In this document: positions 51,124 to 60,652 of the stretch, in pieces | How positions within the stretch are numbered: position 1 is the first letter of the stretch | Layout: each line of letters opens with the position of its first letter | Source of the DNA: Bacteroidaceae bacterium | Lineage (GTDB): Bacteria; Bacteroidota; Bacteroidia; Bacteroidales; Bacteroidaceae | NCBI GenBank assembly: GCA_017464815.1 | Contig: JAFTYI010000031.1 | Location: 80,935-144,934, forward strand | Direction of reading: 5' to 3' | DNA: 64,000 bases | The notes under the pieces: model-generated | Seen by the model: only the letters and a program-made list of their open reading frames with translations | Databases searched by the model: none | What the model was told of the DNA's origin: nothing | Position numbers and translations under genes: made by a program

Positions 51124-51215
51124 GGGTCATGGTGACCTGTCGTTAAGGGTCACAGTGACTCTTGGTCGTGGGTCACAGTGACTCTTGCCCATGGGTCACA
51201 GTGACCCTTGAAAAG
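51124..51215. repeat. Four tandem 23-bp repeats with the palindrome GGTCACAGTGACC
   Basis: Units start at 51124, 51147, 51170 and 51193, exactly 23 bp apart. Each begins with GGGTCA(C/T)(A/G)GTGAC, itself a palindrome; in the last unit it is perfect over 15 bases (GGGTCACAGTGACCC). The 8-10 bases in between vary (CTCTTG is shared by two units). The array lies 62-155 bp upstream of the 526-aa gene and downstream of the Omp28-like gene. Confidence 0.9.
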
Positions 51216-51293
51216 CCCCCTTTTTGCCTTTTTGGGCAGGGGAAAGGGTGATTTCGCATGCAGGAAAACTGATTGGTGCATTTTGTTTACATT

Positions 51294-53183
51294 TTAATTG
51301 GCTACATGCTTCAGCGTAGCGGTTTCGTCATCGGTCACTGTCCGGATGATGACGGCCTCTCCCTTTCCGGCCATCAGTGGCAGGGTATAGCTCTCGGCAT
51401 TCGGCGCGGCCTGGTGAAGCAGTTGTCCGCTGAGGCTCCACACCTCCACTTGACGCAAGGGGGCAGTGGCAACTATCGTGCTTCCCTGCAGGCGGATGGG
51501 GGAGACTTCCGTTTCGTCGATGCTTTCCACATAGATAAATGGAAGAGGTGTTTCTGCTGCATTTACAATATTACCGCTCTCAACGTCGATAATCAGTACC
51601 ACGAGCTTCACCTTATTAAAATCGGTGATACCTTGGGGGTAAGGGTAAGTACTTTCATAGAAGGTTATCGGAGTATGTCGCTCGGACTGTGCTTCAATAA
51701 GTAATGGAGTGCCATAGTGGGTGCTGTCATACACAGCACGTCCCACATTGGCGAAGTAGTATTCACCCGCAGGAATGGGATCTGGCAGGAGGTCGAGCCC
51801 TCCCATTGCGCCGCTGCTGCCCGAATAACCGTTGGCCTGGGTGTAGCCGGTCACACTGTCCTCCACAATGATGAAGGAAAGGCGAAATTCACCCTCTTCT
51901 ATGGCCTTACCGAATTCAAAGGAACCTGAAACTTCAAAGATATCTGGTCTTCCACCACTTCTGCCTATCGGTATGTCATTATGGGCTCTGGCCTCCAAAC
52001 TGATAAAACGTCCTATCGCCCCTTGGGCACGTGCTTTGTCAAGTGTAGCCTCAATCTCTTCAAGGGTGCCGAGGCCATTCATCTGATTTGCCTGTCTGTC
52101 CATCACACACGAGGGCAGACCGTACGTATAGAAGAAGGGGGCATAGAGGCTCATGGCATAGTCGGCCACCATCATGGGGTCGCTCACATGCACGGCAATA
52201 TCAACGAACTCACCCGGACGTTTCTTATGCAACTCCTTCAAGTAGTACTGTCCGCGCGGACACCACATGCACCACGTGCCCGTGCCCTCTTCGATGAGCA
52301 CCGTGCGCTCGAAGCAGGTGATGCTCCCCCGGAGGGTGTCGGCATCGGTGCCTTCCTGGCTGCTGACGATGAGGGTGTAGTCCTCGGTGGTGTTGAGGGC
52401 CACGTCAATCTCCTCGTCGAAGGCGATGGTCACTGTGGAGTCGGGCGCAATGCTCTCGGTGCTGCGGTCGATGATGTAAGTCTTTTCTCCGTGGGTCAGC
52501 TCCAGCTTGTATCCCTCCACGGGCAGGAAGCCCGACGAAGTCAGTGTTCCCGTCACCTTCACCCCACCGGCCGTTGTCACCGCCTCGGGTGTCAGGTTGG
52601 TGAACCGGAAGGTGTGCTCGTGGGTCTGCACCACGATGTCGTCCACCATCAGCAGGTTGCAGTTGGTGCTGTTGTTCACAAAGGCGATGTGTACCTCCTT
52701 GCCGGCATAAGCCTCCAACGGGAGGAAGTGTTCTTGCCACGTGGCCGCCTCGGCCGTGATGGTCAGGACGGGGGCATCCGCAAAGTCCTCGGGGCGGTTG
52801 CCCTTGTCCGATACATACACGCTGTATCCGTCAGGATGTTCGGCATCCACCGCACAAGCCCGCCACGAGAGGATGGCCCGTGCGTCGGTCACAAGGATGG
52901 CGGGCGTCACCATCCAGTCGTCCGACTGTGCCACCTCCTTGTACCACGAGCCGCTGTAGGCCGCCGTGTTCTGTGCCCCCTCCTCGGCGTGTGCCGCCCA
53001 GGCGGTGCCCTTCTCCAGTCCGTAGCGCCTCATGCTGCGCGAGGGTTCGTTCCCGTCGCGGTCATGGCAGCTGAAGGTCTCGGGGATGCCGTTCTCAAAG
53101 TTGCAGACAAACAGTGTGTCCTGTGCCTGAACAGCAAGGGTGGCCCATAGGAACAGGCCACTGATGATATGTGATTTCTTCAT
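51294..53183 (-). CDS. Exported Omp28-related protein with choice-of-anchor-type N-terminal domain
   Basis: A 629-aa protein with a signal peptide ending AVQAQ. Residues 22-190 form a jelly roll of the choice-of-anchor/cleaved-adhesin type (DTLFVCNFENGIPETFSCHD, KGTAWAAHAE, SDDWMVTPAI). The Omp28 domain starts near 290 with a thioredoxin-like CxxC motif in EEGTGTWCMWCPRGQYYL. The C-terminal 80 residues have a sorting-like end (VEVWSLSGQLLHQAAPNAES). Omp28 proteins are surface proteins first seen in Porphyromonas; their role is unknown, although the CxxC suggests redox activity. It lies 13 bp after the 1133-aa gene. Confidence 0.8.
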   Translation of the reverse strand: MKKSHIISGLFLWATLAVQAQDTLFVCNFENGIPETFSCHDRDGNEPSRSMRRYGLEKGTAWAAHAEEGAQNTAAYSGSWYKEVAQSDDWMVTPAILVTDARAILSWRACAVDAEHPDGYSVYVSDKGNRPEDFADAPVLTITAEAATWQEHFLPLEAYAGKEVHIAFVNNSTNCNLLMVDDIVVQTHEHTFRFTNLTPEAVTTAGGVKVTGTLTSSGFLPVEGYKLELTHGEKTYIIDRSTESIAPDSTVTIAFDEEIDVALNTTEDYTLIVSSQEGTDADTLRGSITCFERTVLIEEGTGTWCMWCPRGQYYLKELHKKRPGEFVDIAVHVSDPMMVADYAMSLYAPFFYTYGLPSCVMDRQANQMNGLGTLEEIEATLDKARAQGAIGRFISLEARAHNDIPIGRSGGRPDIFEVSGSFEFGKAIEEGEFRLSFIIVEDSVTGYTQANGYSGSSGAMGGLDLLPDPIPAGEYYFANVGRAVYDSTHYGTPLLIEAQSERHTPITFYESTYPYPQGITDFNKVKLVVLIIDVESGNIVNAAETPLPFIYVESIDETEVSPIRLQGSTIVATAPLRQVEVWSLSGQLLHQAAPNAESYTLPLMAGKGEAVIIRTVTDDETATLKHVAN

Positions 53184-53196
53184 GATGAGTTATCTT

Positions 53197-56100
53197 TTAT
53201 TTGATTACAATCTTATGAGTATTCCAGTCTCCGTTCTCCAATGTGCGAACAATGTAGATGCCCTTGCTCCATCCCTCGGTGCTGAGGCTGCTGATGCCTT
53301 CACCACCGGCAATGCATCCGCCGTTGGCAGCGATGACCTGCACGGCCTCGGCCCGGATGAGCAGTGTGTTACCCGCCAGTTGCAGCGTGTTTCCGGCTCC
53401 GGTGGCGAGGATGGCCGACGGGGTAGTCTTGGTAATCGTCACCGTCTGTCCGGCACTCTGCCCGTTGCGGTAAACGGCCTCCACCGTGTAGGTGTGTTCA
53501 CCCTCGTCGAGGTGCTTCCAGTGTGCATCGGTGTAGAACAGGTCGTTCACTGGTATCATCTCCAACTCCTGGCCTGCATTGGCAGCCGGTGTTATCAGGT
53601 ACTCGATGGCCGGGGCTTCTGCATCGGCCAAGCTGCGGCCGCTATAGTTCATGTAGTAGTTCTCCTCGTAGTCGCTGCCCAAGTCCTCCACATACTCCAG
53701 ACTGACAGCCGTGGCAAGGTCCTCGATGTAGGCATTGGTCTGGCTCACGAAGGGGTGCTCCTCGGTGTTGCTCGTGGTCAGCAGCGACAGGTTGCCCTTG
53801 TCCACACTGATGCCGATGAAGCATCCGTTGGGGGCATAGGCCGGAGTCTTCAGGCGGTAAGTCGTGCGGTCATAGGCTTTGTTGGGTGCCTCATCATCGC
53901 GATAAAGCTCCTGATTGGTGAGGCGTCCCCGCTTGTTCAGGGCCAGAATGACCACGTTCAGTGTCGTCGAGTCGCAGAAGGTCCACCACTGAAGGCTGTC
54001 GATAATCATCGCCTCGCGGCACACCAGTCCGATGAATGTGCCCGCCTCGCCCTCCTCGGTGCCGAAGGTGTAGGAGACGTTCTCGCTGTGCAGCTTCACG
54101 TGTCTCTCCACGGCGGGGGAGCTCCAGCTGATGAGGGCCTCGCTATCGTCCTCGGCAACGGATGCGTCGATGAAGGCCGGTGGCAGGATGAGGTCGTTCA
54201 GTGTAAAGTCATGTGCGATGGAGAACCCGTTTGCCAGCGCCGGATCGAAGGTGGTGGTGTCCGTCTCATAGAAGTCCTTCCGTGCCTCCACGTGGTAGCG
54301 TTCCTCGCCTTCACCCAGTTCATAGACTCCTTGGATGGCAAATCGGCCTTCGGCATCCGTCGTGGTCACGTAGCTGTGGTAACCGCTGAGGGCGATGGTG
54401 GCATTGGGCAGCGCCTCGCCATACTCGTTCTTTATCTGGCCGTTGTAGCTGTACTCCATGCGCTTCTTCACGTCCAGCTCCACGTTTGTGGTCTGCAATC
54501 CGTTGACAGTGATGCTTTGCGGAATGGTGAAGTAGCCCAACTTGGTCTGCACACTGGTGTAGGTGCCCTCAGCCACGTTCTTGATTTCAAACTGTCCGCG
54601 GGCATCGGTCACCGCCTTGTAGTCGGTTCCTTCAAGGCCGACGGTGACACCCTCCACGGGGTTCAACTCGTTGTCATACACGTCGCCGCGGATGTGTCCC
54701 TCCAGATTCTCTGACACCTCCACGTGCGACAATGCCAGCCAATAGGCCTCAGTGAAGTCGCTCACACAGCGGATGGCCACCGAGTATTCGCCCGCCTCGT
54801 CCAAGGGGCTGATGTTCACGCGGAACCGGCTCATAATGGTCTCGCCCGTGGCATCCTCCTCACCATCGACGTGGATGGTGTCGCCTAGGCTGATGGCCGT
54901 ACTCAGGTCATAGTCCTTCACCAGATAAAGCATCATTTTCTCGGGACGATAGATGTTGCAGGGACGGGCAGTGACGAGCACCTTGTAAGCCTTGCCGGCA
55001 TCGAACTTGTATTTGGGTGAAAGCAGCCAGTCGTCGGCATGGCCCGTGGGGGCATACTCACATTGGTAGTAGAAGAATCCTTGGTCCTTGAAGTTGGGGT
55101 TGTATTGCCAGAAATAGGTCTGTCCGTCAGCATCGGCATCGGCAATGGTCCACAGCTGGCTCTCCGCCTCGTTGGTGAAGTCGATGGTCAGGGGCAGGTC
55201 GCGTGCCGGACCGTTTACGATGTAGGCCGTCTGTGCCGCCTCGCCCTCTCCCTCGGCATTGGATGCGGTCACGGCATACTGGTAGCGGCCCAACTCCGTG
55301 ATGGTGGCATCGGTGAAGGTGGTGTCAGTCAGGTTCTCGGCCAATACGGTGCCGTCGTTGGTGCGTGTCACCTTGTAGACAATGCTGGCCGTGTCCAGAT
55401 ACCCCTTGTTGGCTCCGGTGGTGATGGGGTGCCACGTCAGGCGGACTGCGTTGTTCCCTTGCCGCGTCACGCTGGCCAGTTTCACTGCTGAAGGCACGTC
55501 GCGTCCGACAAAGGCCGAGATGGTGGCAGGAAGTCCCGCACCGACCGTGTTGCAGGGCACAATCTTGTAGACACACTCTTGGTTGCTCCCCACACTGTCG
55601 GTCCACGTCACGGCTGCGCCAGGAGCTATCCCCTCGGTCAGTGTGGCCACCAACGATTCGTTGCGGTATACCTCAATCTTTCCGATGGCCGTCAGTTCAC
55701 CACCGGCGTATGTGGTGGTGGGGCAGGTCCAGCTGAGCGTGGCCGTCGGTTTGCCGTCGGCATCGGGTGTCAGCGTCAGCTCCGTCACCTTGTGCGGTGC
55801 ACCGTCCTCACATTGGCTATAGGGAATGTACAGACCCTGCACCTGCTCCTTGTTTGTGCCACCGATGTAGCCAAGGTCGGTCACCGTGCCTGTGTTCACC
55901 TTAATCTTCTTCAGATAGCCGAAGTCATCGGTGTCGCAATAGGCCCAATACAGTTCGCCCGACTTGCGGTCGAACTCCATCGACTGTTTGCGCCAGGGGT
56001 ACACTTCCAAGCTGTAGCGGTTGGTGCATTTGCCTGTGGTTTTGTTAATGGAAACTAAGAAACCGGCATCGTTGATGCCATACACCTTGCCACTTTTGTT

Positions 56101-56598
56101 GATGGCCATGGCCACCACGTACTGCCCCATGTTGGGGTTGATAATCTTCTGTTCACCCGTGCGCAGGTTGATGGTGCCGAAGGCGGTGCAGTATTCATCC
56201 TCGTCCGACACGGTTATCATGTACATCGTCTCGGAAGTGAAGTCGTAGCTCATCTCGATGGCGGCACGCACCTGTTCGTTGTACATATAGTCGGCCACCT
56301 GCTTGCTTTCACCCGTCTCTATGTCGATGGTGTAAAGCCCCTTGGGGTAGGTGGCATAGGAGAGGATGGCATAGTAGGCATCGCCACCCCACGCACCGGC
56401 AGTAGCCCACTCTTCAGCCGTCTTGATTCGCTGCATGGTATTGGCCGGGTCGGTGCTGCTGAATTTGATGAGGCCCGACAGCTTCTCATCGTCGATGTTG
56501 GTCGAGAATCCGTATATCTCTACCTGTGCCCGAGCGCTCATGCCCATGCCGATAAAGATACACATCCACAAAATGGTAAGTAGTTTTTTCCCTTTCAT
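53197..56598 (-). CDS. Large exported multidomain adhesin-like protein
   Basis: A 1133-aa protein. ATG 56598 gives a signal peptide (to SARAQ) and is 27 bp after a TATATTTG promoter box; the upstream frame is non-coding. Order of parts: a propeller-like region (25-260), two fibronectin type III domains (265-355, 365-455), a choice-of-anchor J/cleaved-adhesin jelly roll (463-628), two carboxypeptidase-regulatory-like folds (633-709 and 716-795), a further jelly roll (about 800-1000) and a sorting-type C-terminus (GISSLSTEGWSKGIYIVRTL onward). It probably acts on the surface in binding and not as an enzyme, since no catalytic motif was seen. First gene of the exported-protein run. Confidence 0.8.
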   Translation of the reverse strand: MKGKKLLTILWMCIFIGMGMSARAQVEIYGFSTNIDDEKLSGLIKFSSTDPANTMQRIKTAEEWATAGAWGGDAYYAILSYATYPKGLYTIDIETGESKQVADYMYNEQVRAAIEMSYDFTSETMYMITVSDEDEYCTAFGTINLRTGEQKIINPNMGQYVVAMAINKSGKVYGINDAGFLVSINKTTGKCTNRYSLEVYPWRKQSMEFDRKSGELYWAYCDTDDFGYLKKIKVNTGTVTDLGYIGGTNKEQVQGLYIPYSQCEDGAPHKVTELTLTPDADGKPTATLSWTCPTTTYAGGELTAIGKIEVYRNESLVATLTEGIAPGAAVTWTDSVGSNQECVYKIVPCNTVGAGLPATISAFVGRDVPSAVKLASVTRQGNNAVRLTWHPITTGANKGYLDTASIVYKVTRTNDGTVLAENLTDTTFTDATITELGRYQYAVTASNAEGEGEAAQTAYIVNGPARDLPLTIDFTNEAESQLWTIADADADGQTYFWQYNPNFKDQGFFYYQCEYAPTGHADDWLLSPKYKFDAGKAYKVLVTARPCNIYRPEKMMLYLVKDYDLSTAISLGDTIHVDGEEDATGETIMSRFRVNISPLDEAGEYSVAIRCVSDFTEAYWLALSHVEVSENLEGHIRGDVYDNELNPVEGVTVGLEGTDYKAVTDARGQFEIKNVAEGTYTSVQTKLGYFTIPQSITVNGLQTTNVELDVKKRMEYSYNGQIKNEYGEALPNATIALSGYHSYVTTTDAEGRFAIQGVYELGEGEERYHVEARKDFYETDTTTFDPALANGFSIAHDFTLNDLILPPAFIDASVAEDDSEALISWSSPAVERHVKLHSENVSYTFGTEEGEAGTFIGLVCREAMIIDSLQWWTFCDSTTLNVVILALNKRGRLTNQELYRDDEAPNKAYDRTTYRLKTPAYAPNGCFIGISVDKGNLSLLTTSNTEEHPFVSQTNAYIEDLATAVSLEYVEDLGSDYEENYYMNYSGRSLADAEAPAIEYLITPAANAGQELEMIPVNDLFYTDAHWKHLDEGEHTYTVEAVYRNGQSAGQTVTITKTTPSAILATGAGNTLQLAGNTLLIRAEAVQVIAANGGCIAGGEGISSLSTEGWSKGIYIVRTLENGDWNTHKIVIK

Positions 56599-56624
56599 AC
56601 ACAATAAAGTTTGTTTTAAAGGTG

Positions 56625-56632
56625 CAAATATA
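56625..56632 (-). promoter_or_regulatory. -7 box TATATTTG for the exported-protein operon
   Basis: Minus strand TATATTTG, 27 bp before the ATG of the 1133-aa protein. A -33 TTTG at the right distance is not clear (GTTTACC is closest). Confidence 0.5.
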
Positions 56633-56677
56633 GGGAAAAAGTGGTAAACGAGAGGACTGTTTGTCAATTTTTTGCAT

Positions 56678-56749
56678 AAAAAAGGCACGAACGGCGCGGA
56701 TACGACGGCTTTCGGTGTAAAAGGCCGTTTGATCCACGTGGTTCGTGCC
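56678..56749 (-). terminator. Terminator of the fumarase gene
   Basis: A long hairpin: outer arms GGCACGAAC (56684-56692) and GTTCGTGCC (56741-56749), with further inner pairing of ACGGC and GCCGT type. On the minus strand it is followed by six T's (56683-56678). It starts 33 bp after the fumarase stop. Confidence 0.85.
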
Positions 56750-56781
56750 GGGAGAAGCGTGTTCCGGACGCTTCTATTCAA

Positions 56782-58422
56782 TTACTTGCAACCGCAAGTG
56801 GGCTTGATTTGCTTGAAGAAGTCGTTGCCCTTGTCGTCTACGAGGATGAAGGCGGGGAAGTCTTCCACCTCAATCTTCCAGATGGCTTCCATGCCCAGTT
56901 CGGGATATTCCACGCACTCGATACTCTTGATGTTGTTCTGTGCCAAGATGGCGGCAGGACCACCGATAGAGCCGAGGTAGAATCCACCGTGTTTCTGGCA
57001 AGCATCGGTCACACACTGGGCACGGTTGCCCTTGGCCAGCATCACCATGCCGCCGCCGTGGCTTTGGAAGAGGTCCACGTAAGAGTCCATACGTCCGGCA
57101 GTAGTGGGACCCATCGAACCACAGGCCATGCCGGCGGGAGTCTTGGCCGGACCGGCGTAATAAATGGGGTGGTCCTTCATATACTGGGGCATCTCTTCGC
57201 CACGGTCGAGACGCTCTTTCAGTTTGGCGTGAGCAATGTCGCGACCTACGATGATGGTGCCGTTCAGTGACAGGCGGGTAGAAACGGGGTATTTGCTCAG
57301 TTCCTTCAGCACTTCGCTCATGGGTTGGTTCAGGTTGATGCGAACGGCTTCGCCTTCGCCTGCCTGACGCAGTTCTTCGGGGATGAGGCTGCCCGGATTG
57401 TCGTCAAGCTTTTCAATCCAGATACCATCCTTATTGATTTTACATTTGATGTTGCGGTCGGCCGAACAGCTTACGCCCATACCGACGGGACAAGAGGCTC
57501 CGTGACGGGGCAGGCGCACGATGCGCACGTCGTGGGCAAAGTACTTGCCGCCGAACTGTGCGCCGAGGCCAATCTTGTGGGCTTCGGCCAACACCTGTTT
57601 CTCCAGTTCGATGTCGCGGAAGGCGCGACCACCCTCGTTACCTGTGGTGGGCAAGTTATCGTAGTAATGAGTAGAAGCCAACTTCACGGTCAAGAGGTTC
57701 TTCTCAGCCGATGTTCCACCGATGACGAATGCGATGTGGTAGGGAGGACAAGCTGCAGTGCCCAATGTCTTCATCTTCTCCACCAGGAAAGGAACAAGTG
57801 TGGCAGGATTCAACAGAGCCTTGGTTTCCTGAAACAGATAAGTCTTGTTGGCAGAACCACCACCTTTAGTCACACACAGAAACTTGTATTCCATGCCCTC
57901 GGTTGCTTCCAGGTCAATCTGTGCGGGCAGGTTGCACTTGGTGTTCACCTCATCATACATGTTCAGCGGAGCATTCTGCGAGTAGCGCAGGTTCTCTTCG
58001 GTGTAGGTTTTGAAGACGCCCAACGACAGAGCCTCTTCGTCGCAGTAACCAGTCCACACCTGCTGGCCCTTTTCACCATGGATGATAGCTGTACCAGTGT
58101 CTTGACACAGAGGCAGTTTGCCCTTGCAGGCCACCTCGGCGTTGCGCAGGAAGGTGAGCGCCACATATTTATCGTTGTCGCTTGCTTCGGGGTCGGTCAG
58201 AATCTTGGCTACCTGCTCGTTGTGCTCGCGGCGGAGCAGGAACGACACGTCGCGGAAGGCGGCATTGGCCATCGCCGTCAAGCCCTCTTTTTCAATCTTC
58301 AGAACGGGGGTTCCCTCGAACTCGCCGACAGACACGTAGTCCTTGGTCAGCAGGTAGTACTGTGTATCATCCTTCTCAATGGGGAAGGGATGCTGATACT
58401 TGAATGTTACGTTTGTTGCCAT
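56782..58422 (-). CDS. Class I (iron-sulfur) fumarate hydratase
   Basis: A 546-aa cytoplasmic enzyme that interconverts fumarate and malate. ATG 58422 begins the family start [20 protein letters not shown]; the longer frame runs into the tRNA region. The 4Fe-4S ligand Cys residues are seen in LCQDTGTA near 113, [16 protein letters not shown] near 232 and [15 protein letters not shown] near 320. The C-terminal beta domain ([20 protein letters not shown]) is complete. In Bacteroidales this enzyme works in the reductive branch that makes succinate. It lies just downstream of tRNA-Phe with a terminator in between, and has its own terminator. Confidence 0.95.
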   Translation of the reverse strand: MATNVTFKYQHPFPIEKDDTQYYLLTKDYVSVGEFEGTPVLKIEKEGLTAMANAAFRDVSFLLRREHNEQVAKILTDPEASDNDKYVALTFLRNAEVACKGKLPLCQDTGTAIIHGEKGQQVWTGYCDEEALSLGVFKTYTEENLRYSQNAPLNMYDEVNTKCNLPAQIDLEATEGMEYKFLCVTKGGGSANKTYLFQETKALLNPATLVPFLVEKMKTLGTAACPPYHIAFVIGGTSAEKNLLTVKLASTHYYDNLPTTGNEGGRAFRDIELEKQVLAEAHKIGLGAQFGGKYFAHDVRIVRLPRHGASCPVGMGVSCSADRNIKCKINKDGIWIEKLDDNPGSLIPEELRQAGEGEAVRINLNQPMSEVLKELSKYPVSTRLSLNGTIIVGRDIAHAKLKERLDRGEEMPQYMKDHPIYYAGPAKTPAGMACGSMGPTTAGRMDSYVDLFQSHGGGMVMLAKGNRAQCVTDACQKHGGFYLGSIGGPAAILAQNNIKSIECVEYPELGMEAIWKIEVEDFPAFILVDDKGNDFFKQIKPTCGCK

Positions 58423-58473
58423 AAAATACAATCTATATGTTTTGTTACAGTTTCCGTTTCTCCTTGGGTGAAA

Positions 58474-58511
58474 ACAAAAAAACGCTGTAACCGACGTACA
58501 GTTACAACGTT
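58474..58511 (-). terminator. Terminator of the tRNA-Phe transcript
   Basis: 11-bp stem with one G-T pair (arms 58481-58491 and 58501-58511), followed on the minus strand by a run of T's broken by one G. It begins 20 bp after the tRNA 3' end. Confidence 0.75.
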
Positions 58512-58531
58512 TTGTAAGATTCTTGGTTCTT

Positions 58532-58607
58532 TGGTGGTGCCACCAGGAATCGAACCGGGGACACAAGGATTTTCAGTCCTTTGCTCTACCAACTGAGCTA
58601 TGGCACC
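58532..58607 (-). tRNA. tRNA-Phe (anticodon GAA)
   Basis: 76 nt on the minus strand, with the CCA end encoded in the genome. The acceptor stem is GGTGCCA paired with TGGCACC, with discriminator A. The D-arm is GCTCAGTTGGTAGAGC, the anticodon loop CTGAAAATC gives GAA for Phe, and the T-arm has GGTTCGATTCC. All four stems pair. A full promoter lies 17 bp upstream. Confidence 0.97.
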
Positions 58608-58623
58608 TTTTCGTTTGCGGCTG

Positions 58624-58655
58624 CAAAGGTAGACAAACTTTTTTGTTCGGCCAAA
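58624..58655 (-). promoter_or_regulatory. Promoter of tRNA-Phe
   Basis: Minus strand: TTTG (58655-58652), 20 bp, TACCTTTG (58631-58624). The -7 box ends 16 bp before the tRNA 5' end. Confidence 0.75.
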
Positions 58656-58765
58656 CTTTTTGCGGAATATTTCGTAAAAATCCGTCCAAAGTGTTACAGG
58701 AATCGGCGTTCTCTGCCCGTGCACACTTTCTTGACGGCCAGTTTGACGTGCATTGTTGCCGGACT

Positions 58766-59815
58766 TTACTCCTCTTCCTTCTTCAGTGGGTTCCACCCTT
58801 GGGCCTTCAACTCGAACTCCTGACCGTCGCGGGTGATGAGGCCGCAGCCAAGCTCCTCGCGGGTGATGTGGCCGATGAGCTTCACGCCTTCCATCTTGGA
58901 CACCTTTTCGTGGTCGGCGATGGGCACGGTGAAGAGCAATTCGTAGTCTTCACCGCCGTTGAGGGCACAGGTGGTGACGTTCATGTTCAACTCCTCGGCC
59001 ATGACGGCAGTCTGATAGTCAATGGGCAGGTGCTCTTCGTAGATGCGGCAACCAACGTGGCTCTGTGTGCAGATGTGCATCAGCTCGCTGGAGAGTCCGT
59101 CGCTGATGTCCATCATGGCGGTTGGCTTCACGCCCGCTTCGGCCAGCCGTTGGATGATGTCGCGTCGGGCTTCGGGCTTCAACTGGCGCTCCAGCAGGTA
59201 TTCTTTGCCGGCAAAGTCGGGTTGTGCCTCCTGTTGTCCCTTGAACACGGCCTTTTCGCGCTCCAGCAGTTGCAGGCCCATGTAGGCGGCGCCCAGGTCG
59301 CCGGTGACGCAGATGAGGTTGGTCTCCTTGGCGCCATGGCGGTAGACGACATCCTCCTTGCGGGCTTCGCCGATGCAGGTGATGCTGATGGCCAGGCCGG
59401 TGAGGCTGGAGGTGGTGTCGCCTCCCACGATGTCGACGCCGTGGTTCTCGCATGCCAGACGGATGCCATCGTAGAGGTCTTCCACATCCTCGATACAGAA
59501 GCGCTTGCTCAGTGCCAACGAGACGGTGAGCTGGCGTGGAGTGCCGTTCATGGCGTAGATGTCGCTCAGGTTCACCATGGCGGCTTTGTAACCCAAGTGC
59601 TTTAGGGGGACGTAGGTGAGGTCGAAGTGTACGCCTTCCATCAGCATGTCGGTGGTGACAAGGATTTCCTGGTCGGCAGGGTAGGAGAGCACGGCGCTGT
59701 CGTCGCCCACGCCATAGCGGGTGGAGGGGTTGACGGGTTTGATATCATCTGTCAGTCGGCGGATAAGACCGAATTCGCCGAGGGTGGCTATTTCTGTTCG
59801 TTGTTGTTCGTTCAT
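58766..59815 (-). CDS. thiL: Thiamine-monophosphate kinase
   Basis: A 349-aa cytoplasmic kinase that converts thiamine monophosphate to the diphosphate with ATP. Family motifs are LGEFGLIRRL (12-21), GVGDDSAVLSYP (36-47) with metal-binding Asp pairs, TTDMLMEGVHFDLTY near 53-67, VGGDTTSSLTGL near 118, and DISDGLSSEL near 225. No thiamine riboswitch was seen upstream. It is the last gene of the sppA-lpxK-pnp-thiL unit, 27 bp after the phosphorylase gene. Confidence 0.95.
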   Translation of the reverse strand: MNEQQRTEIATLGEFGLIRRLTDDIKPVNPSTRYGVGDDSAVLSYPADQEILVTTDMLMEGVHFDLTYVPLKHLGYKAAMVNLSDIYAMNGTPRQLTVSLALSKRFCIEDVEDLYDGIRLACENHGVDIVGGDTTSSLTGLAISITCIGEARKEDVVYRHGAKETNLICVTGDLGAAYMGLQLLEREKAVFKGQQEAQPDFAGKEYLLERQLKPEARRDIIQRLAEAGVKPTAMMDISDGLSSELMHICTQSHVGCRIYEEHLPIDYQTAVMAEELNMNVTTCALNGGEDYELLFTVPIADHEKVSKMEGVKLIGHITREELGCGLITRDGQEFELKAQGWNPLKKEEE

Positions 59816-59842
59816 TGTTCCTTATATGCTTGTTATCGTTTG

Positions 59843-60652
59843 TTATTTTTCGTTGACCAGTTCCTTCATGATGGCCGTCATGCGTGGTTGGGCGGCATTG
59901 GCGGCTTGTTGCACCTCTTCGTGGGTGACCTCCACAATCTTGCCTTCTACGCCCAGGTCGGTGATGACGGAGACACCGAACACGCGGATGCCGCAATGGT
60001 TGGCCACGATGACCTCGGGCACGGTGGACATGCCCACGGCATCGGCTCCCCAGCGGGCAAACATGCGGTATTCTGCAGGGGTCTCGTAGGTGGGACCTTG
60101 TGTGCCTAAGTATACGCCTTCGCGCACGGTGATACCCTTCTCGGCGGCAATCTTTTTGGCACGGGCAATGAGGTGGCGGTCATACGCTTCGCTCATGTCG
60201 GGGAAGCGTGGGCCGTAGCTGATGTTTTTGCCGCGCAGGGGGTGCTCGGGAAAGTAGTTGATGTGATCGGTAATAATCATCAGGTCGCCAATCTCGAAGG
60301 AGGGGTTTGTGCCTCCGGCGGCATTGGAGACAAAGAGAGTCTTGATGCCCAACTCGCGCATGACGCGGATGGGGAAGGTGACTTCTTTCATCGAGTATCC
60401 TTCGTAGTAGTGGAAACGGCCTTGCATGGCCATAATCTCCTTGTTGCCCAAGCGGCCGAAGATTAGCCGTCCCGAGTGTCCTTCAACAGTCGATACAGGG
60501 AAGTGGGGGATGCCTTCGTAGGCAATCATGTGTGCGTCGGTAATCTCCTCGGCCAGTTGGCCTAATCCGCTTCCCAAGATGATGGCCGTTTCAGGTACGG
60601 TGGTTATCTGTGACCTTATGTAAGATGCTGTTTCTTGAATTTGCTTTAACAT
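59843..60652 (-). CDS. Purine-nucleoside phosphorylase (inosine/guanosine type)
   Basis: A 269-aa cytoplasmic enzyme for purine salvage. Phosphate-binding [13 protein letters not shown] lies at residues 25-37, GRFHYYEGY near 85, and the substrate-binding [24 protein letters not shown] near 114-137. The [16 protein letters not shown] and GMSTVPEVI blocks mark the trimeric PunA-type enzyme. The only plausible start ([15 protein letters not shown]) lies within the end of lpxK, giving a 62-bp overlap. Confidence 0.94.
   Translation of the reverse strand: MLKQIQETASYIRSQITTVPETAIILGSGLGQLAEEITDAHMIAYEGIPHFPVSTVEGHSGRLIFGRLGNKEIMAMQGRFHYYEGYSMKEVTFPIRVMRELGIKTLFVSNAAGGTNPSFEIGDLMIITDHINYFPEHPLRGKNISYGPRFPDMSEAYDRHLIARAKKIAAEKGITVREGVYLGTQGPTYETPAEYRMFARWGADAVGMSTVPEVIVANHCGIRVFGVSVITDLGVEGKIVEVTHEEVQQAANAAQPRMTAIMKELVNEK

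Noticed and set aside
51124-51215. CRISPR array
   Set aside because: Repeats are only 23 bp apart with 8-10 variable bases, no true spacers and no cas genes.
53140-54714. 524-codon plus-strand ORF opposite the 1133-aa gene
   Set aside because: Antisense shadow; no recognisable fold and it crosses the boundary between two real genes.
57325-58596. 423-codon plus-strand ORF opposite fumarase
   Set aside because: Antisense to a conserved enzyme and runs into the tRNA-Phe gene.
59816-59842. Thiamine (TPP) riboswitch before thiL
   Set aside because: The gap is only 27 bp and thiL sits inside an operon; no THI-box sequence was seen.
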